Shown one piece after another: positions 1 to 7,684 of a DNA stretch of 15,909 nt. Within the stretch, counting starts at the first letter, position 1. Each line of letters begins with the position of its first letter. The notes below the pieces were generated by a model. That model saw only the letters and a list, made by a program, of their open reading frames with translations. It had not been told where the DNA came from and made no database searches. The position numbers and the translations under genes are program-made. The DNA comes from Thermoplasmata archaeon M9B2D. Lineage in GTDB: Archaea > Thermoplasmatota > E2 > DHVEG-1. Location: positions 1 to 15,909 of the forward strand of contig MUGD01000052.1 in assembly GCA_002900555.1 (NCBI GenBank), read 5' to 3'.

Positions 1-60
1 GGAGAATCACATGATAAAACAAGGATACATCTCTTAAAATAAGATAAGAATGTCAATCAG

Positions 61-588
61 TTATCTCTTGATGACATCAACCATCGCAATCTTCTCAAGG
101 ATAAGGTCCCCGTAGCGTTCCTTTGGAACAGTCGATAGCTCCTTCTCAGTGATACCGAATCGTTTCAGGGTTCTAGTATCACCCTGCAATATGGATTCTT
201 CAGGAAGAAGATTAAACGTCTTGAGGAGTTTTTTCTTTATCGCCTCATCAACAGTTTTTTTCTCTTTTTCATCCAAAGCATCTGTGATGAGAAACACGAT
301 GGTTTGTCTTCCTTTTTTAACACCTATTTTTCTAATAGCTTTTTCAATCTGACGCTCCCCTGCGGCATATAATAAGATTTCTAACGCAAGCGAGCCGGTC
401 GCGTTTGTTCTTTGTTGAAATGCTCTTCTTGCATGTGTTGTTGCGGAGAAAAGGTGGTCAGTTGAATAAATCATGGTCGCATCGAATGCTTGAACTGTGA
501 GATGTTCAGAATTTGAAAACGCAACAAGCCGCTGGATAAACACATCGACGTTATCGATACTCCCGGATGCTCCGACAACAGCAATCAT
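61..588 (-). CDS. cgi121: KEOPS complex subunit Cgi121
   Basis: This 175-residue protein resembles Cgi121, the KEOPS subunit that binds tRNA and helps the Kae1-Bud32 core make the t6A modification at position 37 of ANN-decoding tRNAs. Visible family traits are the N-terminal hydrophobic strand (MIAVVGASGSID), the segment 'ATTHARRAF', and the central 'LEILLYAAGERQIEKAIRKIG' stretch that matches the conserved Cgi121 core helix and turn. The length is slightly above the usual 150 or so. The ATG overlaps the stop codon of the upstream hel308 gene by four bases (ATGA), so the two are probably translationally coupled and co-transcribed. The Hel308-Cgi121 neighbourhood recurs in Euryarchaeota, which supports the call. 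About 60 bases remain downstream to the window edge and show nothing clear. The function is inferred from family resemblance only. Confidence 0.85.
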   Translation of the reverse strand: MIAVVGASGSIDNVDVFIQRLVAFSNSEHLTVQAFDATMIYSTDHLFSATTHARRAFQQRTNATGSLALEILLYAAGERQIEKAIRKIGVKKGRQTIVFLITDALDEKEKKTVDEAIKKKLLKTFNLLPEESILQGDTRTLKRFGITEKELSTVPKERYGDLILEKIAMVDVIKR

Positions 589-2756
589 CGTTTCGATCTC
601 CTTAAGGTGGTATTTCCTGATAGATCATCTTCTCCGAGTTGCTGTTTGATGTTTTTTGCGACTGTTTTTCCGATCATTTTGATCTTTGCAAGACGCTCCA
701 GAGGAACACCTCGTAAATCATTGATGGTTTTAAATCCTTCACGATACAGGGCACGAGCACGAACCCTCCCGATGCCTTTCAAAGAGATCAGACTTAAGAG
801 TTCTTCCTTACATCCATTCTGGACGCGTACCAGCAAGTTCGTAAGGTCAGTGACCGACGAGAAATTATACATCCGCGCAAACTCCCTGGTTGCATGAAGC
901 AGCCACTCGACCCTCTCAACAAGGGTATGAACATCTCCTGGCCAGATAGTATATTTCTGTACCAGGAAATCGTATGATTTCTCCTCAATCCAATCCTCTA
1001 ATAAAAACGCTGTCTTCAAATCACTTAAAAACCATTCATATTCATCAGTTGACGCGAGAGGAATGTCTAAAAGAAGGGATTGTTTCATCCGATTTGCCTT
1101 CTCCTCAACCCAGGAATCCACTCCGCGGAGGTACAACGACCGGACATCAGGTGTTGAACAGACCGCATGGAGAAACGACAAAGAGGTTGTCTGCTTGGTG
1201 GTGGATCGCTCTAAAGCGGTTTTTAACCGAATTGCAGATAAGGGATCAATATACAGAGATGAGGTTCTGCTTCCAAACAACGTAGAAACATATCCAGTAT
1301 TTGTCTGCTCAATGAATTGATGTTCAAGGAGGAATTCTACAGCCTCATCCACCTCTTTTTCAATGGTAAATTCATTGGTTTGATACGCATAAAAGGTACT
1401 CTGGATGAACCTGTACATCTCTTCAGTGTTATGCACAAATTGTGTGGCAACCGCTGCAAGAAGATGCATCCGTAATGCGGCTTGACTTCCCAACTTTGAA
1501 TAGATAGGCTCTGTATCCGCTAGGATATAATTATAGAAAATCTGATCTCGTTGATTCCCATCTTTGGCTATCGTGATCGCCTCACCTACCGTATCATATC
1601 GTGGTCTGCCTGCACGGCCTGCCTGCTGCTTGTACTCAAGAATCGGAATCGGGGTCATCCCAAAGTTTTCATCATACCGCCACAGGTCACGGATGATTAC
1701 CCGACGTGCAGGGATGTTGACCCCCGCAGCAAGCGTAGGAGTGGCAATGATGCATTTGATCAGATGGCCCTTAAACCCTTGCTCGACGAGCCGTCGGTGG
1801 CTGCTTTCCAATCCTGCATGATGAAATGCTACGCCATGCTCAACGTTCTGCACCAGTGTTTGTTCGATGCCGACGACTTCAGGTTGCTCGTGTTTTATAG
1901 AATGAACCAATTTTTTAAGATCTTTTTTATCAGCCTCTGTAAGCAAGCGTGCAACGATAGGAGATAAGCGGTTCGCAAGAGAAACCGTTGACTTTCGGTT
2001 GTTGACAAAAACCAATGTCTGTCCTCCATCGTTCACGGATTCCTGTACCAACAGTTCCAAGGCTTGTTTTGTATCACCTGTGATACATTTTGTTGAACCG
2101 TCATTATATTTTATCGTATTCTGAAAGAACACGCCTTCCTTAAGAACGACGGGACGCCAGTTAGACGAAACAAGCTTCCCACCGAGCCAATCTGCGAGCT
2201 CTACTGCGTTTTTTATGGTCGCTGACAATGCGATCAACTGCGTCGCTGGGTTACGTGCCTTTATCTGAGCGATGATCACCTCAAGAGCGGGACCTCTGGT
2301 TGGATCATGGATTAAATGAACCTCATCGATGACAAGGACTCTGATTTTATCAAGCCACTGTAAACCATGACGAAGCAAGGAATCAGCCTTCTCAGAGGTA
2401 CAGACAATAACGTCATACTTTGAGAGACGGACATCGGATTCATCAAGATCCCCAGTGGAAATCCCAATGGTTATCCCAAGCGACGTAAAGGCCTTCAAAT
2501 CCTCATATTTCTCCCGAGCAAGCGCACGAAGCGGGACGATATACAAGGCTTTTCCTCCTTCATGTGTTAACCGCTGGACAATAGTAAGATATGCGACCAG
2601 GCTTTTTCCTGCGGCTGTCGGAATAGACAGCACCACATGTTCCCCCCGCAGAGCATAGGGTAACGCATCAGCCTGAGGAGGGTACAGCTCTGTTATCCCT
2701 TGTTTTGCCAGGATTTCTTGGATCTGAGGATCTAGTGCCACTTGTTCGATTTTCAT
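585..2756 (-). CDS. hel308: Hel308-type ATP-dependent DNA helicase
   Basis: This 723-residue superfamily 2 helicase of the archaeal Hel308 (Hjm) family unwinds forked and lagging-strand DNA at stalled replication forks with 3'-to-5' polarity. In order one sees a Q-motif-like region (GITELYPPQADAL, about 20-32), Walker A (IPTAAGKS, 45-52), the DEVH box (144-147), motif III (SAT, 178-180), motif IV-VI elements including 'ATPTLAAGVNIPA' (338-350) and QQAGRAGRP (377-385), then winged-helix and ratchet regions. A C-terminal helix-hairpin-helix brake domain (LKGIGRVRARAL and KIKMIGKTVAKNI, about 655-700) follows. The length is normal and all core motifs are intact. No C-terminal PCNA-binding QxxLxxFF box is visible. 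A TATA-like element at 2782-2790 on the minus strand lies about 26-34 bases before the ATG, which suggests a leaderless or near-leaderless mRNA. The downstream gene cgi121 overlaps the stop codon. Confidence 0.95.
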   Translation of the reverse strand: MKIEQVALDPQIQEILAKQGITELYPPQADALPYALRGEHVVLSIPTAAGKSLVAYLTIVQRLTHEGGKALYIVPLRALAREKYEDLKAFTSLGITIGISTGDLDESDVRLSKYDVIVCTSEKADSLLRHGLQWLDKIRVLVIDEVHLIHDPTRGPALEVIIAQIKARNPATQLIALSATIKNAVELADWLGGKLVSSNWRPVVLKEGVFFQNTIKYNDGSTKCITGDTKQALELLVQESVNDGGQTLVFVNNRKSTVSLANRLSPIVARLLTEADKKDLKKLVHSIKHEQPEVVGIEQTLVQNVEHGVAFHHAGLESSHRRLVEQGFKGHLIKCIIATPTLAAGVNIPARRVIIRDLWRYDENFGMTPIPILEYKQQAGRAGRPRYDTVGEAITIAKDGNQRDQIFYNYILADTEPIYSKLGSQAALRMHLLAAVATQFVHNTEEMYRFIQSTFYAYQTNEFTIEKEVDEAVEFLLEHQFIEQTNTGYVSTLFGSRTSSLYIDPLSAIRLKTALERSTTKQTTSLSFLHAVCSTPDVRSLYLRGVDSWVEEKANRMKQSLLLDIPLASTDEYEWFLSDLKTAFLLEDWIEEKSYDFLVQKYTIWPGDVHTLVERVEWLLHATREFARMYNFSSVTDLTNLLVRVQNGCKEELLSLISLKGIGRVRARALYREGFKTINDLRGVPLERLAKIKMIGKTVAKNIKQQLGEDDLSGNTTLRRSKR

Positions 2757-2830
2757 ACCTATCCACGGAATAGAGGAAGAACTTAATAAACAAACATGTT
2801 ATTCCTTTATACAAACATTATGGTGACTCT

Positions 2831-3139
2831 ATGGGCCGAAGACAAACAATGATGGAAAAATATAAGATACAAATGAAAGCCTATCGAAAAAAACGAATGA
2901 AAAGTGATAGTACTCCGTATGTACCATCCGATGGCATCGTCTATGTGATTGATTCGCTTGACCCAGGCAAGAAAATACAAGTTCAAGTTGTGAAAACCAG
3001 GGTTAAAAGCCAACGGCAGGTCATCGAAAGCATTGCCTGTCCCGTCTGTGGAAACGAGATGCTTTGGGATGACCACTGGGAAGCATTCACCTGCCTAAAA
3101 CACGGGAAAAAAGCAATCTACGAACTCGTTGTCAAATAA
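2831..3139 (+). CDS. Small zinc-ribbon protein, function unknown
   Basis: This is a 102-residue basic protein that I do not recognise by name. The N-terminal third is very rich in Lys and Arg (MEKYKIQMKAYRKKRMK, about 8-24), the middle looks like two beta strands (GIVYVID and IQVQVVKTRV), and the C-terminal part carries a CPVCG knuckle (C70, C73) plus a CLKH pair (C88, H91). Together these could bind one zinc ion as a ribbon. A nucleic-acid-binding role is plausible from charge and zinc site but is inference. The start is supported by a TATA-like element (CTTTATAC, 2805-2812) about 20 bases upstream, and a weak GGTGA precedes the ATG closely. It is divergent from hel308, whose promoter lies in the same 74-base gap, and it stands ahead of the eIF5A genes. 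A second ATG at residue 7 or 8 is an alternative start. Confidence 0.7.
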   Translation: MGRRQTMMEKYKIQMKAYRKKRMKSDSTPYVPSDGIVYVIDSLDPGKKIQVQVVKTRVKSQRQVIESIACPVCGNEMLWDDHWEAFTCLKHGKKAIYELVVK

Positions 3140-3152
3140 GGAGAAAGGTGAC

Positions 3153-3168
3153 AGGTATAAGTATACCT
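3153..3168 (+). promoter_or_regulatory. Dyad AGGTATA-ag-TATACCT with T run; promoter or terminator
   Basis: The two 7-base arms are perfectly inverted with a 2-base centre and are followed by TTTTT. It sits 14 bases after the zinc-ribbon stop and 28 bases before the next ATG. The centre reads as a TATA box for the EF-Tu-like/eIF5A unit, placing transcription start near 3183. The T run could equally end the upstream transcript. The two roles cannot be separated from sequence. Confidence 0.4.
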
Positions 3169-3195
3169 TTTTCTATTACGGGGTTGTGAGTAGTT

Positions 3196-3465
3196 ATGGT
3201 TGAAGAAAAAATAGGGATTGTAGAACATTTCTTCACACATATAAGCGTGGCTGCTATCAAAATCACTGACGGAGAGCTGAAAATCGGGGATACGGTTCAT
3301 TTCGTTGGCGCCCATACAGATTTTACCCAATCAATTGACCGCATGGAAATCAACCGGGCTCCTATTGAATGTGCAAAACCCGGTGACGCGATCGGAATCA
3401 AAGTAAAAGAGAAGGTCCGAGAGCACGATATCGTCTATAAAGTCCCAAAAGGTGAAACCGCATGA
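3196..3465 (+). CDS. EF-Tu domain 2-like small translation-associated protein
   Basis: This 89-residue protein resembles the stand-alone beta-barrel that corresponds to domain 2 of translational GTPases. The recognisable parts are the strand '[19 protein letters not shown]', '[13 protein letters not shown]', '[12 protein letters not shown]' and '[11 protein letters not shown]', which follow the pattern of EF-Tu/EF-1A domain 2, where a GDTV turn and a PGD-G turn mark the barrel. No GTPase domain is present. Such tiny proteins are known in archaea and some bacteria as 'translation elongation factor-like', with no defined biochemical role that I know of. Its stop overlaps the eIF5A ATG by four bases (ATGA), so it is likely translated together with eIF5A. 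This overlap suggests a translation-related job, which is inference. Confidence 0.75.
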   Translation: MVEEKIGIVEHFFTHISVAAIKITDGELKIGDTVHFVGAHTDFTQSIDRMEINRAPIECAKPGDAIGIKVKEKVREHDIVYKVPKGETA

Positions 3466-3848
3466 AAGAAATGGCTGAAGTACGAGAGCTAAAAGTAGGA
3501 AGATACGTCTTAATCGACGAAGAACCATGTAAAATAATGAGTATATCTACCTCTAAACCAGGGAAGCATGGTGAGGCAAAAGCACGGATTGAGGCCATCG
3601 GCATCTTTGATGAGCAGAAACGTAGCGTCGTCCATCCCGTGAAACATAAGGTAGGAATCCCCATCATCGACAAGCGAAGCGCCCAGATTCTTGCGCTGAT
3701 GGGCGCTGATGTCGTACAACTGATGGATATGGAGACTTACGAGACTTTTGAGATGCCTATCCCAGACGAGCTGAAAGGCCAGCTTGAACCAGGAAAAGAA
3801 ATCCTGTACCTGCAGGCGATGGGAAAGCGGAAAATCACCAGAGTTTAA
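3462..3848 (+). CDS. eif5A: Translation factor eIF5A (aIF5A)
   Basis: This is the archaeal homologue of eIF5A/EF-P, 128 residues, which binds the ribosomal E site and helps peptide bond formation at difficult sequences. The hypusination loop is intact: '[14 protein letters not shown]' with Lys35 (GKHG) as the residue that deoxyhypusine synthase modifies using spermidine. The N-terminal SH3-like domain covers roughly residues 1-70 and the C-terminal OB fold ([26 protein letters not shown]) the rest. The length is normal for an archaeal member. Translation probably begins by coupling, because the ATG overlaps the stop of the EF-Tu domain 2-like gene. Agmatinase follows 37 bases later, a sensible partner because agmatine-derived putrescine feeds spermidine synthesis. 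Confidence 0.95.
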   Translation: MKEMAEVRELKVGRYVLIDEEPCKIMSISTSKPGKHGEAKARIEAIGIFDEQKRSVVHPVKHKVGIPIIDKRSAQILALMGADVVQLMDMETYETFEMPIPDELKGQLEPGKEILYLQAMGKRKITRV

Positions 3849-3885
3849 CCCTACAGAAGTCTCGAGTAACCAAGGGTCCGTTACT

Positions 3886-4752
3886 ATGCAATTTCCAACA
3901 TATTTTGCAGATGCAGAATCAAGTCTTACGGACGCATCATTTGTCCTGTTCGGCGTTCCCTTTGAAAAGACCTCCTCGTTTCGCCATGGAGCAGACAAAG
4001 CCCCTTATGAGATACGACAAGCAAGCTGGAATTTTGAGCGTTATGACCTTCGAAACAGCGTGAATTTCGAGCACGTCCTGATACATGACTTTGGTGACCT
4101 TGATGTAAAGAACCTCACGTCAAAAGAAGTTTTTCAGACGACAAAAACCTTCACCTCCCATGTGCTATCTAAGAAGAAAATACCGATAGGCATCGGGGGA
4201 GATCATTCGATTACCCCGGGCATCGTTTCAGCATTTCCAAAAGATATCGCGGTCATATCCCTTGATGCCCATATGGATTTTCGTCAGGAATACAAAAACG
4301 ATACCAATAATCATGCATGTGTCATCCGAAGAGTCGCTGACCATATCCCCATTGACCATATCGCTGTACTTGGAATCAGATCCGCAGAAAAAGAAGAATA
4401 CGAACAAGCCCAAAAACAAGGTCTTTTTTTCCGTGACGCTTTTACCATCAATACGATTGGGTTGGAAAAAACAATCCAACAGACAAAAAGCCTCTTGAAA
4501 GGAAAAAAAATCTACCTCACAATAGATATCGATGTTGTTGACCCGGCATATGCACCAGGGACCAGTACGCCAGAGCCTTTTGGACTGACTCCTACGCAGG
4601 TTATTGAGATCATAGAAGAATTCTCACCATGGCTTATCGGCTGTGATCTTGTAGAAGTATGCCCACCCTATGATCATGGGCAGACCGCGGTCCTTGCAGC
4701 AAAACTGATACAAACAAGCATCGGTTTGATATGGAAACAAAGAAAAGCTTAA
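3886..4752 (+). CDS. speB: Agmatinase (ureohydrolase family)
   Basis: This 288-residue enzyme of the arginase/agmatinase family probably hydrolyses agmatine to putrescine and urea with a binuclear Mn centre. All metal-ligand motifs are visible: GGDHS (H107), DAHMD (D127, H129, D131) and DIDVVDP (D214, D216). 'NNHACVIRR' after the second motif and the loop 'PGTSTPEP' near 224-231 are typical of agmatinases rather than arginases. I start at the ATG at 3886 (MQFPTYF) rather than an in-frame ATG at 3784, because the earlier one lies inside eIF5A, its extra residues are low-quality sequence, and the family normally begins here. A weak AAGGG lies about 10 bases upstream. The gene follows eIF5A by 37 bases and is probably co-transcribed with it; the product would support spermidine and hypusine formation. 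Substrate choice is inferred from motifs, and other guanidino substrates are possible. Confidence 0.9.
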   Translation: MQFPTYFADAESSLTDASFVLFGVPFEKTSSFRHGADKAPYEIRQASWNFERYDLRNSVNFEHVLIHDFGDLDVKNLTSKEVFQTTKTFTSHVLSKKKIPIGIGGDHSITPGIVSAFPKDIAVISLDAHMDFRQEYKNDTNNHACVIRRVADHIPIDHIAVLGIRSAEKEEYEQAQKQGLFFRDAFTINTIGLEKTIQQTKSLLKGKKIYLTIDIDVVDPAYAPGTSTPEPFGLTPTQVIEIIEEFSPWLIGCDLVEVCPPYDHGQTAVLAAKLIQTSIGLIWKQRKA

Positions 4753-4755
4753 ATT

Positions 4756-4764
4756 AATATATAT
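4756..4764 (+). promoter_or_regulatory. TATA box of the FKBP gene
   Basis: An AATATATAT stretch lies 20-28 bases before the FKBP ATG at 4785, with no purine-rich Shine-Dalgarno between them. The spacing predicts a leaderless or nearly leaderless transcript separate from the eIF5A-agmatinase unit. Confidence 0.6.
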
Positions 4765-4784
4765 CAACTTCATTCAGCACGCTC

Positions 4785-5915
4785 ATGCAAACCGAAAAAA
4801 TCGCTCTTGTCACGCTAGTCATTATCGTAATCGCAGCGCTCTCTGTCTTTCTCATAGCGGTCAATACAGATATCTTTGAAAACCTATTCAAAGAGAAATT
4901 AACAATCTCAGAAGGTGATTGTGCGGATGTTCATTACATCGGTAGATACGCTTCAAATAACACAATATTTGACACCTCCTATGACTTCGCAGAGAATAAA
5001 TCAGGCGGCACTCCTTTAAAAATATTCATTAGTTTTGACAAAAATCAGACATCCCCAAAGACAGGATACAGCTCAGAAATGATCGAGGGGTTTATGGAAG
5101 GAATCATAGGGATGCAAGAGGGACAAACAAAAATAATTGGACCGATACCTCCTGAAAAAGCGTACGGAACCACGAAATTCATGGTTGGATCGATTTTTAC
5201 TACAGAATACCTTGCGTTTGGTATGAATCAAACAGTGGAAGTCATAAATTACACAAGCGAAAATCTTAGCTTGAAGTGGATAAATGTAGAGGATATTGAT
5301 AATTTTACGATGCCTCAACTAGTGATAAAGGACCTTAATAGTTTCAACGAATCAGATATGGTTATCTACCCACCACCCTATTATATTTGGGAAAATTCCA
5401 CATACATTATTAATATCACGGATACAAACGTCACAGTCACTACATCACCTACAAAAAGCACGAATCTTTCAGATGTCGTAAAAGACGTACGATATGGGGA
5501 AAAACAAATGCTACTTTTCCCGGGGGTATCCACCGCAACATGGAATGAAACCATGATAACTGTGGAATGCGCACCATCCGTTGGGGAGAACTACACATTT
5601 CAAATGGAAGGCTACACCGGGATGATCAATATCACCGTCCATATAAATAATATCACGGGTGATATAATCAATGTCACAATTACAAACGATCTTAGCCCAG
5701 AACCAACCTACCTGGATGTCTATAAGATTCTTACATTTAACAGAACTTTTACACTCCCACGCTATTACTACAATATCCCCTCAATGTATATCTCATATTT
5801 CTATGGAGAAGATATTGAAAAAGCAGGATACAGTTTAAGTCCACTTGCTGGAGAAACGTTAACCTTTGAGGTCACTGTAGAAAAGGTTTATAAAACCTCT
5901 CAAGAAACAAACTGA
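4785..5915 (+). CDS. Membrane-anchored FKBP-type peptidyl-prolyl isomerase, sequon-rich
   Basis: This 376-residue protein has one N-terminal transmembrane or signal-anchor helix (about 6-26) and an FKBP domain at about 43-150. FKBP landmarks are VHYIGR (49-54), FDTSY (62-66), the hydrophobic core 'GFMEGIIGMQEGQ' (102-114) and PPEKAYG (122-128) with Y127, as in long archaeal FKBPs with an insert-in-flap region. The remaining 220 residues resemble the extra C-terminal portion of membrane-linked archaeal FKBPs, but I cannot name a domain. It contains 18 N-x-S/T sequons, 15 of them after residue 140, so the domain is presumably outside the cell and heavily N-glycosylated. Likely role: folding of exported proteins at the cell surface. 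A TATA box 20-28 bases before the ATG suggests a leaderless mRNA. The last 16 bases overlap the convergent recJ-like gene. Confidence 0.85.
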   Translation: MQTEKIALVTLVIIVIAALSVFLIAVNTDIFENLFKEKLTISEGDCADVHYIGRYASNNTIFDTSYDFAENKSGGTPLKIFISFDKNQTSPKTGYSSEMIEGFMEGIIGMQEGQTKIIGPIPPEKAYGTTKFMVGSIFTTEYLAFGMNQTVEVINYTSENLSLKWINVEDIDNFTMPQLVIKDLNSFNESDMVIYPPPYYIWENSTYIINITDTNVTVTTSPTKSTNLSDVVKDVRYGEKQMLLFPGVSTATWNETMITVECAPSVGENYTFQMEGYTGMINITVHINNITGDIINVTITNDLSPEPTYLDVYKILTFNRTFTLPRYYYNIPSMYISYFYGEDIEKAGYSLSPLAGETLTFEVTVEKVYKTSQETN

Positions 5916-7288
5916 CGTTGAATCTCACGTTCCAGCAGTTGTAAAAATTCCTCTTCTTTTCCTTTCGGAATCGTGGCACCAGCTGCAATATTATGCCCTC
6001 CACCAATACCGTTAATCTCCTTTGCGGCACGGGTGAGTGCTGCTGCAAGGTCCAATCCCCTATCGACAAGGCTTTGTGCAGCTCGTGCAGAGACCTTCAC
6101 CTCTCCATTCTCCGTCAGAGCAAATCCAATAAGCGGCAATTCTTTATCAACGTCTTCCATGTTTAACATCATATTTGTGACAATCCCGATGATCGTATCA
6201 CGAATCCCATTCCCCGCATGAAAATACTGTAGATAGGTACGTTTCTGGATTTGTTCATCCCGGGCGTACTGAAGCCCCTCCACAAGGTTCTGACGATGAC
6301 CACTTAAGAGATTTAAGGCCTCTTTAAGCCACTTCCCACGGTCCCCAAGGCAGACCTGAAGTCCTACCTCGTATTGACCATAGCGTGCTGTCGAGTTCAG
6401 AAGGGTAGCAAACTCCTTTGCCTCATGAAGCTCAGTTCCTTCTTTTTCCTTGCGAAGAATATAAGTCTCCCCTAATATCCGCGTTGCGGTTTTATACCCA
6501 AATCCCTTGGAAAGCAACATCTGAATAATCGCAGAGACGATTCTGCGTTTCTCCTCTCTCTCCAGATCAACCCATGTTCTCCAGGCATCTCCGGATTTCA
6601 ATTCGATCTGCAGCTCCTGAAGAAACGAGACACAGGCATCCTCACGTCCACTCACCCCAGGGATGAAAGGGTCACTAGCATACTGAAGAAGCTTTGCCAG
6701 CGGTCTTGTTTCTTTACCGAAATAACGGATGTCTTTCATCGTCTGAAGCACACCATTCTCTTTGCCATCATCAACAACCTGCGTATTCATCCCACGCAGC
6801 TCGCAGAACCGCCGATCCTGCAGATCCCCAATCGCACCAACAATCGCAAGAGCAGCTAAATCCTTATTTTTCTTGCTTACCGCCTTTGAAACCAGATACG
6901 TCGCCCCCGCACCACTTAATTCATACGACCCATCTCTCCCAAAAAGATGGGGGTTGAAATGAAATGGGAAATCAGACTCAGGGGGACACTCATGGTGATC
7001 TGTGATGATTTTTTTTAACTCTGGATACTGGGTACTAATACCACTCCCAAGATCGGTAAACCAGACAAGTTCATGACTATCGGAGAGCAATTTCTTCATA
7101 CATATTTCATCAAGTTGCTTGACGCATTCAATGGAGTAGTCCTTCCCAAGTCTTCGAAGTGTCTCAGAAGCAATGGCACCTGCTGTAATACCATCAGCAT
7201 CGATATGGGTGACGATATGAACCTCTCGAGAGTTTCGTATCATCGTGGCTAATTCATTTGCTCGCTGTATCAATAGATCATCCCTCAC
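5900..7288 (-). CDS. Archaeal RecJ-like DHH single-strand exonuclease
   Basis: This 462-residue protein of the DHH superfamily resembles archaeal RecJ1/GAN nucleases, which degrade single-stranded DNA or RNA and can associate with the GINS-CMG replication helicase. The DHH domain shows THIDADG (27-33), FTDLGS (77-82), TDHHE (96-100) and GAIGDLQD (151-158), which provide the Mn ligands. The DHHA1 domain near the C terminus carries GGGH (429-432) followed by NIAAGATI. The length is typical. The most upstream start is a GTG at 7288; no good Shine-Dalgarno is seen, and an in-frame ATG at residue 16 would remove part of the leading helix, so I keep the GTG. The promoter likely lies near 7345-7357, shared with the divergent ferredoxin gene. 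Its 3' end overlaps the FKBP gene by 16 bases tail to tail. Whether it is GAN or another RecJ paralogue is not decidable here. Confidence 0.88.
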   Translation of the reverse strand: MRDDLLIQRANELATMIRNSREVHIVTHIDADGITAGAIASETLRRLGKDYSIECVKQLDEICMKKLLSDSHELVWFTDLGSGISTQYPELKKIITDHHECPPESDFPFHFNPHLFGRDGSYELSGAGATYLVSKAVSKKNKDLAALAIVGAIGDLQDRRFCELRGMNTQVVDDGKENGVLQTMKDIRYFGKETRPLAKLLQYASDPFIPGVSGREDACVSFLQELQIELKSGDAWRTWVDLEREEKRRIVSAIIQMLLSKGFGYKTATRILGETYILRKEKEGTELHEAKEFATLLNSTARYGQYEVGLQVCLGDRGKWLKEALNLLSGHRQNLVEGLQYARDEQIQKRTYLQYFHAGNGIRDTIIGIVTNMMLNMEDVDKELPLIGFALTENGEVKVSARAAQSLVDRGLDLAAALTRAAKEINGIGGGHNIAAGATIPKGKEEEFLQLLEREIQRQFVS

Positions 7289-7344
7289 GTTTGAGGAATA
7301 CGATTAGTGGATGATTAGTCTTTTGGTTTTTACAAACATCGTTT

Positions 7345-7354
7345 TTTATAAAAG
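7345..7354. promoter_or_regulatory. Divergent TATA region, recJ-like versus ferredoxin
   Basis: The stretch TTTATAAAAG reads as a TATA box on both strands because its core TTTATAAA is almost self-complementary. It is about 60 bases upstream of the recJ-like GTG and about 95 bases upstream of the ferredoxin ATG. It could drive either gene or both; a second AT-rich candidate for ferredoxin lies near 7398-7405. Confidence 0.35.
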
Positions 7355-7448
7355 CACTAGGATAGTTGTTTGCACGTGATACAAGAAAACAAGAACTCTA
7401 AAATAATGGCAGTCGTTATAGGAAGGAATATAACGGAGGTTTCTAACC

Positions 7449-7658
7449 ATGAAAAAAGAATTTAAAGAAGGCACTATCACCATCACCGTTGACCATGAGA
7501 AATGCAAAGGATCAGGGGAATGTGTCACTGCATGCCCAGTCGAGATTTTCGAGCTAGTCGACGGCAAAGCAGTCGCAAAAAACATAAAAGAATGTATTGA
7601 ATGCTGCGCTTGCGTCAACGCATGCCCTTATATAGCTATTGAACATAGTTCCTGTTAA
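7449..7658 (+). CDS. Small two-cluster ferredoxin with one Cys ligand replaced
   Basis: This 69-residue bacterial-type ferredoxin is likely a soluble electron carrier. The second motif is a complete C-x2-C-x2-C-x3-C-P (C49, C52, C55, C59). The first motif reads C19-KG-S22-GE-C25-VTA-C29-P: Ser22 stands where the second cysteine should be. In known ferredoxins this is the position lost or replaced when a [3Fe-4S] cluster, or a [4Fe-4S] cluster with a non-Cys ligand, occupies the first site; that state is inference here. Extra cysteines are C53 and the C-terminal C69. A strong Shine-Dalgarno GGAGGT (7435-7440) lies 8 bases before the ATG. The gene precedes a GNAT and a DUF2156 gene on the same strand with short gaps, so it may be the first gene of a three-gene unit. 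Redox partners are not evident. Confidence 0.9.
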   Translation: MKKEFKEGTITITVDHEKCKGSGECVTACPVEIFELVDGKAVAKNIKECIECCACVNACPYIAIEHSSC

Positions 7659-7684
7659 AACAGAATGTTGCATTGGAATTTTCT

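Noticed and set aside
1551..1967. 138-codon plus-strand ORF opposite hel308
   Set aside because: Antisense to conserved helicase motifs, with no recognisable domain.
3784..3885. Upstream in-frame ATG extending agmatinase by 34 residues
   Set aside because: It lies within eIF5A and the extra sequence is not like the family; the ATG at 3886 fits the normal N terminus.
3510..3998. 162-codon minus-strand ORF opposite eIF5A and agmatinase
   Set aside because: It lies opposite two well-supported genes and shows no family traits; a frame shadow.
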